From Brachionus koreanus (taxonomy: Eukaryota; Rotifera; Eurotatoria; Ploima; Brachionidae), in assembly GCA_016987375.1 (NCBI GenBank), contig PJRA01000403.1:216847-280846 (forward strand): 64,000 bases of DNA, written 5' to 3'. Every line of letters starts with the position of its first letter. The first letter of the stretch is position 1. The notes beneath the pieces were generated by a model. The model was not told the origin of the DNA. It searched no databases and saw only the letters and a program-made list of their open reading frames with translations. Both the position numbers and the translations under genes were made by a program. Below, piece after piece: positions 11,291 through 23,531 of the stretch.

Positions 11291-11661
11291 AGCAACACAT
11301 CTTAGTAACTCTAAAATTATTTGAAAATTCTTTTGGAAATATTCTCCTAATTTTGAAAGCCATAATCTAAATGTTAATTTAATTCTTAAATTTCTAATTT
11401 TTTGCATAATCAATAAAAATATTGATGAATTTTCTTAAGTTTAATAATTTCTATTCAATTCTATTTTAAAATGTTTAAAAATTTTGTTAAAATTTTTTTT
11501 ATTTCAAACAAATTTTCTAATATTTTTTTAACTTCATTTTGATAATCAAATATAAATTTTTTCATAATAAATTTTTTTATTCACTACACAGCAAGACAAA
11601 ATTAGAATTTTTGATCTCAAACTTAATCATTTTTAATTCGAAAGCTAGATCTTTTTTTAAT

Positions 11662-13583
11662 ATGAATTTCAATTTTGTGTCAAATTCCACATCCTCGCGG
11701 AAAGAAATAGAGTCTATTTTTCGTAAGAAATTTATTGGGATTTTAAAACAAGATAAAATTCTATCTTATCAATTTAATAGATAAAATATTCAGCCCAATA
11801 AAAAAAGAGCTTGATCCAAATCAAGTGGGCCAATTCTGCAACAAACTAAACTCTGATCTTGACGGTGCTCAGCTAGCTTTGGATCTTCTTACGCCAAAAA
11901 TACAAAGTCCTCAAGAATGGGAGGCAATGATTGCTCTTTACACTCTGGAAGCATGTGTAAAAAATTGCGGCGAACGTTTTCATGATGCGGTGGCCCGATT
12001 TAGATTTCTTAATGAAATAATAAAATTAATTTCTCCAAAATATTTTGGTAACAAAACTAGTGAAAAAGTAAAGCACCGATGTATAGAAATCCTGTATTCA
12101 TGGTACCTTTATCTGAATCGTCCTAAAATTAAAGAAGCCTATGAGATGCTGAAAAAACAGGGAATAATCGTTGAAGATCCGATCAATGTGGACAAATTAG
12201 AAATAAAAGTTCCGCCTAGAATTTCAAATCCAATTTTCGAAGATAGGGACAAAGCGAAAAAATTGCAACATCTTCTCAAAAGCAAGAACCCTCAAGACTT
12301 GGAAGAAGCAAATAGAATTATTAAGAACATGGTTAAACAAGACGAAATAAAAACAGAGAAAATATCAAATAGAATCAATGAACTTGAGCACATCAACAAC
12401 AACATACGACTTTTGAATGATATGCTTTTGAACTACAATTCAGCTACAGTTACTGAATCCGAAAAAGAAACAATCAAATATTTGTATGAAGAATTGGAAA
12501 CAATGAGATCAAAATTGGTAACCATGGCCAGTGAGACTGACGATAATGATGAAGCTATTGGTGATATAATTAAGACTAACGAACAATGTGAAAAAATAAT
12601 CGGTCAGTATAAGCTAATATTTTTAAAGGACATTAATCAAGCATCTTCTGATGATAAATTAGTTAGCTTAACAAGTTGTGTACACAAAGACGAAGAACTT
12701 CTTTCATCTTCTCTTGAGAATCCGAAACCATCCAATTACGATCCCCTTAAGGAATTAGAAGAATTGTTTTCAAATCCTGCAACTGATTCAGTAAAAAGTA
12801 CACCTGATCAGAAATTTGTTGATCTGTTAAACACGGACACTAATTCTATAACTAATCATATGCAAAATTTGTTCACTTCAATAAATCTAAGCCAAAACTC
12901 TTTTCAAAATCAAGTTAACACAATGCCAAAAAATCAAATTCAAAACAAAGTTCCTATCAAAACTCCACAATTAAAAGCTTTAGATGACTTGAATCAATTG
13001 GGAAAAGATCTGATGGAAAAATCACTTAATAATCCGTTAATTCCACTTAATGCTGGATTAGCTAATTCAAATGAACATGATTCATTTTCTATTTTGAATA
13101 GTCTAAGTGTTGATCTTGAATCTATAAAGCCAAATACTCAAATTGGCCCGGTTGAATTGTATAACAAAAATATGGTTAAAATAGTTCTTCATCTTGCGTC
13201 AAATATTCCACATGAGTCAATTAATGTCTGTGTTTTGAGTGTGACTAGTTTAAATACGGAAAAAACGGTGAAAAATTTTAGCTTTCAAGCTGCAGTTCCG
13301 AAAGTAATTTAAAAATTTATTAAATTTTATTAAAATAATTCTTTTCAAAAAGTCAATGAAATTGAAGCTTCAACCAGCATCTCGATCTGATCTACCAGTT
13401 TACAATCCGATTTTACCTCCAACACCAATTACACAAATTATTTCAATTGCCAACCCCAACAAAGAGCAAATAAAATTGAAATATAAACTCAGCTATTCAA
13501 TTGAAGGAATTGAATATAATGAACCAGATAATGTTATCGTACTACCAGATAAGGATCAACAAAAAACAATGGGTTTATATTAA
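11662..13583 (+). CDS. GGA: GGA clathrin adaptor (Golgi-localised, gamma-ear containing, ARF-binding)
   Basis: Monomeric adaptor that sorts cargo, such as acid-cluster dileucine receptors, from the trans-Golgi to endosomes. Exons 11662-11722, 11781-13303, 13353-13583; 604 residues (human GGA1 has 639). VHS domain about residues 15-155 (IQSPQEWEA, RFHD, RFRFLNE, SPKYFG, SEKVKHR, YEMLKKQGI); GAT domain about 165-300, helical, for ARF and ubiquitin binding; a long Ser/Asn-rich hinge; and gamma-adaptin ear about 480-604 (LKLQPASRSDLPVYNPILPP). Exon 1 was found by phase: it supplies the VHS first helix (KEIESIFHKIFSPIKKEL). The fit to the family runs end to end. One gene here corresponds to vertebrate GGA1-3. 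Confidence 0.95.
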
Positions 13584-14906
13584 ATATGAATCGATTTTTA
13601 TTTTTAGCTATTTGTATAACAAATTATTTTATTATTTAAAATTATATTTTAAAAAAAAAATAAATATTTTAGAGAGCTTTTTTTCTCTCATCTAATGTTG
13701 AAAACTAGAAAGCCCGACTGATTATTAATAAAAATTTTAATATTAAATTAAAATATTTTTTTTGAAAATTAGATAAAATTTTTTAAGAATTAAAAACAAA
13801 ACGCTTTATTTTTAATAAATTTTTTAAAATTTTATTTCTACCTAAAAAAACTTCTATTTTTTAAAAAGGAGTTTATATGGTATTTGTAATCTAATTTATT
13901 ATTTTTATTTATGTAAAATTATATATTTATTTATAATAAAATAGAGGGTAAAATTAATTAAATTTGAATTAAACAATTAAGAAGATTTAACAATAATCAT
14001 CTTGTGTGAGTTTCCCATTGATATTCAAATTATTTGTTTTATTATTTGGTTATACATGGTCTTTAAAGAATTAATCTTTAAAGAATTTTGAATTAAAAGC
14101 GAAATGGTTATAATTATTGAATAATTGATCGATATGCGAATTCTTTGAATACTTTCCTATATTTTAAAATAATCAAAAAAAGAATGATTAATTGTAATTA
14201 AAAAGGCTTGAAAAATTTACAAAGTCTACTTTTTTTGGTTGTGTTGTCAATCCACGCTAAAACATTTAAAATATAATTTGATAAAAAAATAAAGAGCACA
14301 TATTTAAAAAATTTTAAAATTTTGAAAAAATCTAAAAATTAAACACAAAAATATTAATTTACTCATTTTCAAAATTCTTATCATTTAGTAAATTCTAATA
14401 AAGAATTGATAAGCGAAAAAAATTAATTTAAAATCGACAAAACATGTTTTTTTAACTTATCAGTTTACTTAAGAAGGGTAACAAAATAATAGATAGTTTT
14501 ATATTTTTCTAAATTATTTTTAATAAATGCTATGAAAATATAAAAATGATGAAATATATTAAAAGAAATAAAATTGGTAGGGTATTTTTTCTATTAATAG
14601 GTTTCTTAAGTGTTCCAGATATAAAGTTGCACTTTTTTAAAATTTTGATTTTAAAAATAAATTTATTCATATTCACGTTTCATATCATCAACATAATCAT
14701 CTTTTTTATTCATATGAAGATTTAGCAAAAAAAGAAATTTTTTCAAATAATTTAGATATTTGTTTTCTAAATTTTATTTCAAGACCAAATTTTGAGTCTT
14801 CATTTTTCATTTGCATTAATGCAGATATTCAAATTAGCTAAAAATTATACGTCATTACTCTCATTTATTCATTAGTTAGGAAAATATTTTAAAATATGTT
14901 CTAAAG
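13584..14906. other. Intergenic between GGA and GPR107/108
   Basis: About 1.3 kb of A/T-rich DNA between two plus-strand genes. It contains one decayed TTAA-type MITE (13700-13885). I see nothing else. Confidence 0.5.
13700..13885. mobile_element. TTAA-type MITE copy (degenerate)
   Basis: Starts AACTAGAAAGCCCGACTGAT and runs through the family interior (AAGAATTAAAAACAAAA, shared with the copy at 16388-16604) to AAAAAGGAGTTTATATGG. The CAC of the terminus is lost. Confidence 0.65.
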
Positions 14907-17900
14907 ATGTTAAAATTTTTTTTATTCTCAATTTTAAGCGTTTATGTCCAGTCAAGAATCCATGAACTAACACTTGAAGTGAGCATAAATTTTTATATAT
15001 TTTCATAAATATAAATTTAATTCTAAAAAATAATTCTAGAATGACATTCGGAAACAAGTGACTATTTCGACTTTTGGTTTTCTTAGAGATGGTGAATTTC
15101 AAGTAGATATTAAGAAATTTTCTCTTAATCCTTCACTAAAACTTGATGACGTGCGACGTTCGTATGCTTTCATTTTTGAAAAGAACAAAAACCGTGGCTT
15201 TTCCAGTTTTACAGCATCAAATTCAAAAAATGAAGATTTTTGCACCATTTTGGATAAACATAAAGTTAAAAAAAAAACCAATTTGGTCGATAAATTGAAT
15301 GACAAAGAAGACTTTGATCAAAATGCTTTCATAAATGAATTAAAAAAGGTTTCGAAGGATCATCTCTACTCTTTTGTTTTATTTCATTTGGATCTGGTTC
15401 TAAAAAAGGTTAACATTTTTCGATTCGGTCATGATTTGATCAATTTAGTTGTAAAAAAAAATTTTGCTTCTAGCTCTAATTCAATTAACAAAGAGTCTAG
15501 TCAGAAAAATGGAAATTTAACATCAAGTATTTAATGATTATTAATCTTATATTTTATTGTTAATTAATTTTTTAATTAGATGACAAAAATGAAAACAGTT
15601 TTGAAGACGAACTAAACAATATTTTATTAAAAGCAATTCGCTTAAATACTATTAATAACTCTTGGTCATTTAAAGTAAGTTAAAAATTAATCAAATTAAA
15701 ACTATCTAACTTGATTAAGTTCTGATTACAAGAAACTTGTATTTTAAAGATTCATAGAATTCAAATTTAATAATAACATTTATTATTCTATTTTTTGACT
15801 AAATTGATTTTTAATTTTGTAAAATTGAATCAAATCACCACGGTCTGCCCTTTTTTTTAAATTTTCTTATCCCAGATTTGCCAATCTTCAAACTTCTTAT
15901 TTGTGGAACTAATTTCGTCGCTCTTCTTTGTACTTGTTCTTGATTCTTTTTAAAATAAAGATACTAAGCAGACACACAGTATTCTAGATACGGTCTAACA
16001 TATGTTTTGTTACATATTTATGCCAAACAATCTTTGAGTCTCCAATATACATTACTTTAAACTTTGACTCATTAAATTCCATAGTTTAACGCTTCGACCT
16101 CTCAAACAAAAGTCAATTTTTCCTTGTAATAATTTTTCAATTTCTATTTTTTTATTTGAAAACGGATTGATCAAGGTTGGTGATACATTGGTTAGGGATA
16201 CATTGATCATTTTCATAAACTTTCAAATTTGATATAGACTAAAAGGTTTTAATTTTGGATTGATTTTTTAATCATTAAGTCCAATAAAGTTTCAAAAAAT
16301 ATAGCTTTATTTTCGAGTATTTAAGCTCTATGACCAGTATTTATTTGCCCATTTTACTCTTTTCTGATTTAAAACTCTTAACTTTATCACCAGAAAGCTC
16401 GGCCGATTATTAATAAAAATTTCAAATTAATTATTAAGGCAATATAAATTTTTTTTCTAAAAAATAATCAAAATTTTTTAAGAATTAAAAACAAAATGAT
16501 TAATTTATACAAGCTATATTATAAAATTTTATTTCTATTAAAAATATTTTAAATCTCAATTTATTAAAAAGGAGTCTAAAAAACCCCTCCGGTTTTCTAG
16601 TTTTATCAAATGAATTATGTTAATCTATTTCAATTTTCTTTATTTTTTTTAAAACTGGAATTCACAGGTTTTATGAAGCGTTCACATTGATTCATTTCGT
16701 TTTAAATTAAAAACAAAAATTATCTAATTATTTACAATTTTTTATTAGCAAACAGATTACAGAAGCTACAGTATATCATCAAATAGAAGAAACGTGCTAG
16801 TATTTCAGTCAAAAATTTCCCTTTATTTGAGTTGCTTTTCTCAAAAAAATGAGACTCGTTTAAGAGAAAATTCACCAGTACTTTTCCATGTAAACATGTA
16901 TATTCTTGTTTCCAAAAGAAGAAAAAAATGGATAAATTTCTTGAATTTGAGTCACTTTTTTAGACTAAAATATTTTCTAATAGAAGAAACACTTTGATGA
17001 ACGAACTTTCCTCATTAACTCCTTGTAGAGCATAGGGTCATTACTTTTGATTTCGTGATTTTTTTTACTTGACGTTCTTGTATTGATCTTGTCTTGTCTC
17101 GACATGTCTTGCATAAACTTTATTCAGGAATTTATTGTAAAAAGAAGATTTTATTTATCAAAAAATAATCAAGACAAATAAACAGTAGTTTTCCACATTT
17201 TCATCACCCGTGGCATCTCTAAACAAAAATAAGATATCTGATTTAAAAAACTAAAAATCTTTAAATTTCAATAAAAAAATAAAATGCATTTAATCAAAGA
17301 AAAATAAACTTTTAAATTTTTTTGCTTAAGTTCGAAATTGATATAAACACTTTAGAAGAAGAAGGCTTGTATTTGTTTAGTTTTTACAACTGCTTCCAGC
17401 CTAATTTATTTGGGGAATATCCAGAAACAATTAATAACAAAACAAAGAAAGATTCAAATGATTTTCTCGATTTGTCATTAACTGAATTCACAAATCGATA
17501 TAATCAAATGAATGATGAAGAACACTATGGTTTTGGCATGAAGCTAATTTTAAAAGAACGAAATCGAGAAAGCTATTTATCAGCAGGAGAATTGCCAGTG
17601 CCAACATTGTATCTTACTTGGTCAATTATATATTTTCTTGCGGCACTTAGTTGGATGTATATTCTAAGATCTTCAAAGTAATTCTTAAAAATTAAAAAAG
17701 AAATTTAGAAAAACTATTTTTTTTCTTAGGGGCGATGTATTCAAGATTCACTATCTGATGCTAGCTCTTGTGTTTATAAAATCTCTTACTTTGACCTTTC
17801 ATGCAATTAATATGCATTACATAGCCATGAATGGAGCACATGAGGCTATATGGGCTATCCTATATTACATAACCTATGTTCTTAGGGGCCTATTGCTAAT

Positions 17901-18644
17901 AATTAGTATTCTTTTGGTGGGAACTGGCTGGACATTTATAAAATATGTACTGAGTGAAAATGAAAGACGAGTATTCATGATTGTGGTTCCATTACAAATA
18001 TTGGCAATAGTTTCATACATTTTTTTGGAAGAAAGGGAAGAAGGTGAGGCTGTCTATGTTACTTGGCGACAATTGTTCTTTCTTTTGGATCTTGTTTGCT
18101 GTGCAGCTATTCTTTTCCCTATTGTGTGGTCCATTAAACACTTGGAAGCAGCGACTCAAACTGATGGAAAAGTAAAAATAAATTTAAAGAAATTGAAAAT
18201 ATTCAAGCATTTCTATATAATGGTTATTTGTTACGTGTATTTTACAAGAATTATTGGCTTTTTATTAAAAGTAATTTTCTGATTTACTGTTGTCATTTTG
18301 CTATTTATTTTTTTAAGCAAATTATTCCATTTCGATATGAATGGTTCGACGAGTTGAGCACTGAAGTGGTTACTTTTACATTTTTTGTGATGACAGCGAT
18401 CAAATTTCAGCCACAGTCTAACAATCCATACCTTCAGTTAAATCAAGACGAATTTGATGATGAGAACGAAAACTGCATGGAACTTAGCAATAATCTAAAA
18501 TCTCAGCGTTTGCTAGCTGAATTTGATGATGAATTGAATACGGATATTATATTTGATATTGCAGATCAAAAAAGTGACATAGTTATTACCGGTAACAATG
18601 CCGTCAATAATAATTTACTCAGTAGAAAACAACAAATTCAGTAG
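14907..18644 (+). CDS. GPR107/GPR108-type seven-transmembrane Golgi protein
   Basis: Member of the lung-7TM family (GPR107/GPR108), implicated in Golgi-to-endosome retrograde traffic. Exons 14907-14978, 15040-15526, 15580-15674, 17331-17677, 17730-18270, 18318-18644; 622 residues, in the family range. A signal peptide (about 1-16) is followed by RIHELTLE and STFGFLRDGEFQV, typical of the luminal domain start, then a charged, low-complexity luminal segment, FSFYNCF, the 7TM block (about 320-520, with RRVFMIVVPLQ and EWFDELSTEVVTF) and a cytosolic tail with NPYLQL. Intron 3 (15675-17330) is long and carries a LINE relic and a MITE. Whether it is the GPR107 or GPR108 orthologue is open, since invertebrates generally have one gene. 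Confidence 0.93.
15838..16120 (-). pseudogene. LINE reverse transcriptase C-terminal relic
   Basis: On the minus strand VRPYLEYCVSA, a stop, then YLYFKKNQEQVQRRATKLVP can be read, matching the conserved region after the RT thumb in CR1/Jockey-type non-LTR elements. Upstream KFKVMYIGDSK matches the C-KVMHIG block. Stops and frameshifts show it is dead. It sits in GPR107/108 intron 3. Confidence 0.8.
16388..16604. mobile_element. TTAA-type MITE copy (diverged)
   Basis: Left end CCAGAAAGCTCGGCCGATTA and right end CCCCTCCGGTTTTCTAG are imperfect inverted repeats of the CACTAGAAAGCCC family. Located in GPR107/108 intron 3. Confidence 0.7.
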
Positions 18645-20104
18645 TTTCTTAGTTAAAAAACAAAATTTCTGTAAAAGTAAAACAAATGATAAAATTTTTT
18701 TATATTTAGCTGATCATTGTTAATTTAAGTTATGAATTATTAAAAATAAATGATAATAGAAATTTTTTAATTTTTGAAAGATTTTATTTTAGGAAAAAAA
18801 TCGCGCTAGGTAAGAATATGATACTTTGAGACCGATGGGTATATTAAGGGTATTACTTTTTTATACAATTCTTTTGTTAAGAATTATTCACTATTTATAT
18901 TTACACTTAGATTAAAATGAAATGAATAAAAGTAGAATTTGTTGATTTATTGAAATTATTAGATGATTTACTTGTCAATTTTGAAAGAGAAATAAAACTT
19001 ATCTATCTTATTTTATATCATATATCTGTTTGATGTGAACTATCATTGGTAAAAATTTATATTTTTATGACATTAAGATATATTTTAAAATAAACTAGAT
19101 GACCCGATAGGTTTTTTAGAACCATTATTAAATTTTAAATCCCTAAATTTTGTAGATTTATATATTTCTATTGAATAGAAAAAAATATTTAAATTTTTTT
19201 TAGTTATTTAGAAAATTTTTGGATGTAAAATTATTAATATACATTTATTAAGATTTCTTTTTTTTTTTACATGGGCTGATTGGAAAAAAACTTCGCCATG
19301 AAAAAAGGTTTGCATACAAGGCCGATCAATCTTTGAATAAATTAAGTTATTTTAAGAAAAAAAATTTTTGGACAAAGCTGTCCATGATACTTTCTAAATA
19401 AAAAATAGCGTCAATTAAGAATTTATTAATTAATGAACTGTTTTTTTGAAATTAAATAGTATTTAAAAAATTAATTAAATTAGAGAAAAATTTATTTAAA
19501 TCTAGGTTTCAATCTAGGTCCCAAACAAATTGACTATTCGCAAATTACAAGGAACTTATTTGATAAAATGAATAGGTTAGGGCTCATTTTAAAATGAATG
19601 TTTTACAAGGAATAAAAATTAAGCTCGCTGAAAATCGATTCAGCAAACAGTCCAGTCTCTTTATTTAGTATCTTTTAATTCTTTATTTTAATGTTAAATA
19701 TTTTTTCACTAACATTTTTTTGTCTAATTTTAAACCGTTTAAACAGCGTTTAAACAGTGTTTTTTGCCTGTTTTTGTCCCCTCGGGTATTTTTATGTCAT
19801 TTAAAATTTTTTCTAAATTTGAATTAATTATTTTGACATCTTGACATGCTTTAGGTCTATAGATATACACTTTTTTTTCACCAGTTTTTTAGATAAATAC
19901 ATTAAGAGATACTTTTGTCTTTGATTTCTTTAAATAAAATGAAATAAAATGATAAAATTTAACTTTATTACTAAAATATTTGATAAAATAAAATTATAGA
20001 GCTATTTACTAGTAAAATTTTTATTGCTAAACGCATTGATTTAATGAAAATATAAAAGTTTTTTTTAAGAAGAAAAATATTAAGGTAATAGAAATGAAAA
20101 AAAT
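18645..20104. other. Intergenic between GPR107/108 and TMEM245 (convergent 3' ends)
   Basis: About 1.5 kb between two convergent genes. It has a short direct repeat (GTTTAAACAG at 19737 and 19748) and otherwise nothing I can identify. Confidence 0.5.
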
Positions 20105-22510
20105 CTATTTATCGAAACTCATGGCTTTAAATAGTTTCTGAATCTTTGTGTCATCATTTGTCTCAAATGAAGTAAACAACTTTCCAAGAACAATAATCAA
20201 GCAGAGGACTATAGGACCGATGAAAGCGCCCTCCAAGCCTGCCAAATAGACTCCACCGACAAATGCTAGACCGGTTAGATACGGATGACAGGCTTTTATT
20301 TCACTATAAATTGCTTGATCAACAGCCGTCAAATATGGAAGCAAATTCATGCATACGAAGATAATAGACAAAATAGGACTATTGTCAAGAAACCATAATT
20401 CTAATGCACCTGGCACTGCTACCCAATAGGTTCCAAATACCGGTAGAAAACCAAAAAACGCAGCCAAAATTGCCGGCAAGTAAACAATACTAACTCCGAA
20501 TAAACAATTTAATAAATATGTATAAATACCGTAGAATAATGCCATTTTTAAACTTGCTACAAATACATTTCTAATGCTTTCTTCAATTGCTAAACTCAAA
20601 AATTCACTGCCATTTGACTTTTTGTTCATTATTTTAAAAAAATTAATCTCACTCAGCCAAATCAATGGCTTAAATCTTTCTGAGCTCATTGATAAAAGAT
20701 AAAATGAGGCCGTAAAATAAACTATTAGAGAAAACAGAAAATTAATTAGTGCAAAACCACTAGCAAATATTAATGACATGGCATTGTAAAATACTTTAGC
20801 TAATAGATTTAAATTGCCGGTAATAAATTGATATAACGAGTCTATTATTGACATCACTATTCCAATATTGTCCTTAAAAATCATCATTATTTGATTTAGC
20901 TTAAAATTTTCTGTCTGATTTAGCTTGCTTTTCCACACATACCAAAATTTTTTTTTTAATAAAAAATCATTACGTGTGCTATTTAGCGTATTATTCTTTG
21001 ATGTTCTTTCACTTAAGTACGAATATAAATTATCCCAGTGCTGCAGAATTTGTGTCTCTAGTATGTAGTAGTTGCTGTCGTTTTGAGAGTGATTGTCTGA
21101 ATCGATTTTAAAAGTAGATCTTAACGCGTTCAGCAACCAATCTTTGCCATACACATAAATATTGTGTACTCCTGTTTGGTAAATTTTGCTCAAATTGCTC
21201 TTTTCTGGAAGCCATTCGCTTACCTCTGGCTTTGTATACAAATTCTGATTAATTATATTGCTGATTATACCAATCAATTCAATGCTTTCAGCTTGTAATT
21301 GTATAAGCAAAAATACAATGGATATTAGCATGAAAGCAATTAGACTGATAATCATCAACAAAGCGATTATGTTGTCTATGGATTCTTGAAGACTTCTGTT
21401 CAGCTTTCGATCTCCTATGCGAAAAAATTTGAAAAGCATAAAAAACGGCTTGGGCACCAATACGTCTCTGCGACAATTCGTCCACGTATTTACTTTATCA
21501 ACAAATGTTAAAACATTGCTGTTGGTAGCCAAGTATGAATAAGTTGACAAGCAAACATATTTTAGTGTTTTCCAAACAAGAATAATAAGTGGAATAGCTA
21601 TGTACAAATCAATACGAAAATTGACATAGATAAAAAACCAAAATAGCATTATAAAATAAATGTCGCTATCTTTTCGCTCATTTTTTTCCATGGAAATCTT
21701 TCTCGAGTTTCCGGCTATTTTGCTTAGAAAATTTGGCATGTCAATTTTTGAAATAACGGCTGTGATCAATTGTTTAGTAGATGAAAAAACGCCAATTAGA
21801 GTTAGAAAAATGAAGCCAGTCATGAACAATGTTCTGTATTGACCGAGTAGTTTTGACAGGAACAAAAACAACACCAGCCACACTGGCAGCGATAGAGCTT
21901 GGAAAACCAATTTGTATTCATTTTTCCAATATAGAATCACAGTCAGAAAATAAACCAGAACAAAAGTTAATGATATAATCCAATTCTTGTCCACATAATG
22001 GATCATGTATGTTGATTTTTCGCTCATAAGCGAAATTAATTGAGAGAAATAGGCAAAAAAAGAATCGTTGAATGAGTATGCTAAATTTAGCAAAGTTGCT
22101 GTGAGAATTAAAATTAAAATTTGAGTAATTTTTTTCCGAATAAACGAATATGTGTAGTCCACGAAAGAGTCAATTAGTTGAAATGGTAAAAGCGCAAATT
22201 CCAAAGTCATTATTGATTTTGATTTTTCAATAGTTTTAAATTTTGTTCTGGACAAATCGGTCAGATATTTTTTAAATGGAAACACAAATGCACTTGTTAA
22301 AATTGACCAAAAAATTGACCGCATAAATATTTGAAGTACTGAGAACAAGAGAAAACACAGTCCGAGACACATTGCGATAACTGTTACCGCTATTGCGTTA
22401 TAAATTGCGTTTGTGTACGCTTCTGAACGCTTTTCCATTCTGGCATATTCAGAATCAGGAGTTTCGGAACGATTATTTTGATCGCAATCCTCATTAATTT
22501 TCTCATCCAT
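20105..22510 (-). CDS. TMEM245: TMEM245-like multi-pass membrane protein (AI-2E transporter-like fold)
   Basis: A single uninterrupted frame of 801 residues, unusual in this intron-rich window; human TMEM245 is about 880. It has many membrane segments. An N-terminal cluster (about 35-340) precedes a large Asn-rich loop (about 430-540), and a C-terminal block includes YLPAILAAFFGFLPVFGTYW and HPYLTGLAFVGGVYLAGLEG then AFIGPIV. The last block is the signature of the AI-2E transporter/PerM superfamily to which TMEM245 belongs. Its function in animals is poorly known. The start is the first ATG, followed by an acidic cytosolic tail. Lack of introns could reflect retroposition or intron loss; no poly-A tract or flanking repeat was seen to support retroposition. 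Confidence 0.85.
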   Translation of the reverse strand: MDEKINEDCDQNNRSETPDSEYARMEKRSEAYTNAIYNAIAVTVIAMCLGLCFLLFSVLQIFMRSIFWSILTSAFVFPFKKYLTDLSRTKFKTIEKSKSIMTLEFALLPFQLIDSFVDYTYSFIRKKITQILILILTATLLNLAYSFNDSFFAYFSQLISLMSEKSTYMIHYVDKNWIISLTFVLVYFLTVILYWKNEYKLVFQALSLPVWLVLFLFLSKLLGQYRTLFMTGFIFLTLIGVFSSTKQLITAVISKIDMPNFLSKIAGNSRKISMEKNERKDSDIYFIMLFWFFIYVNFRIDLYIAIPLIILVWKTLKYVCLSTYSYLATNSNVLTFVDKVNTWTNCRRDVLVPKPFFMLFKFFRIGDRKLNRSLQESIDNIIALLMIISLIAFMLISIVFLLIQLQAESIELIGIISNIINQNLYTKPEVSEWLPEKSNLSKIYQTGVHNIYVYGKDWLLNALRSTFKIDSDNHSQNDSNYYILETQILQHWDNLYSYLSERTSKNNTLNSTRNDFLLKKKFWYVWKSKLNQTENFKLNQIMMIFKDNIGIVMSIIDSLYQFITGNLNLLAKVFYNAMSLIFASGFALINFLFSLIVYFTASFYLLSMSSERFKPLIWLSEINFFKIMNKKSNGSEFLSLAIEESIRNVFVASLKMALFYGIYTYLLNCLFGVSIVYLPAILAAFFGFLPVFGTYWVAVPGALELWFLDNSPILSIIFVCMNLLPYLTAVDQAIYSEIKACHPYLTGLAFVGGVYLAGLEGAFIGPIVLCLIIVLGKLFTSFETNDDTKIQKLFKAMSFDK

Positions 22511-23531
22511 TTCTAATTGTTGGATTTTATTGATAGCTCAAAAAAAAGATCCATTTAAAAGAATGCTGAATAAGAAAAAAATAAAGAATAATTTTTGACT
22601 AATTTATTTTATTTGCTATGAGATTAGTATAAAAAATTAGATTGCATAATTAATGTTTGTCAAAAATTTATGAAAAAAAATCGAATTTTAAATAAATTGA
22701 ATTATAATTTTATTTAAATTATGAGTAAATTTTTAATTAAAGACAAAAAATTTTTCCAATTGAACAAGCTAAATTTTAAACAAATCATCTAGAAATCGTT
22801 TATAGTGTTTCAATAAACTCAAATGTATTGTTCAAAAAAAATTTTAATAGAAAAAAAAAACATTAGCGCACAGCAAATTGGAATTTAATTAAATTTAAAT
22901 ACCTCAAAGGCAGTTGTGTTGAAAACTTGAAAGAAATAAATTTTCAAGCTAACAATAATTAATTTTATCTACGAATAAATCATTTTTTTTCTTCTCTGAA
23001 ATTTCAATTATTAGAAATTTTTACTTATCATAATTTTCTATATAAACAATAAAATTTAGTATAAATAAAACTATTCAATCCGTTTTTTATTTCCGAATAA
23101 AAATAAATATGTTTGTGAATAAATTGATTTATCAATTTATATTTTCCAGAAATCAAAAATTTTAAATATTATAAATAAAAAAATAGTTGTGAAAAAAAAT
23201 AAAGAAATTGCCAAATATTTATTCGTGTATTTTAATTGAAAATCAACTCACAAAGTTAAATAACAAATTTTGTTTTAATATTTTTTAATATAATAAGATT
23301 TTAGATTATAAAAAAGAGGATTTTTTTCCTGAACTAAGGATTTAAATGGAACATTTTGAAAGTTAGAATCCTTAAATAAAATTTCTTTTCATTTTTCAAT
23401 GAAAAGCTTTATAGATAAAATAATTTTTTAGAGATGAGAAAGGGGAGCTTATTTCTATGAAAAATAATTAAAGAGGCGAAAATTTAATTTCTTTAATAAA
23501 AGATTTAAAAATTTTACATTTAAAAGTTAAT
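22511..23531. other. Intergenic between TMEM245 and CFAP77-like gene
   Basis: About 1 kb of very A/T-rich DNA between two minus-strand genes. No feature seen. Confidence 0.5.

Larger units (their letters stand above)
9916..11661. other. Intergenic with tRNA-Glu and a SINE candidate
   Basis: Between the neprilysin-like gene and GGA. It holds the tRNA-Glu gene (10056-10127) and a tRNA-derived SINE candidate (11091-11290). The remainder is A/T-rich with no other recognisable feature; short ORFs here have no family resemblance. Confidence 0.5.

Noticed and set aside
16794..16997. 67-codon plus-strand ORF in GPR107/108 intron 3
   Set aside because: No family match, A/T-driven composition, and it lies between well-supported exons.
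21288..21842. ORFs on both strands within TMEM245
   Set aside because: Shadows of the 801-codon frame; no family resemblance.
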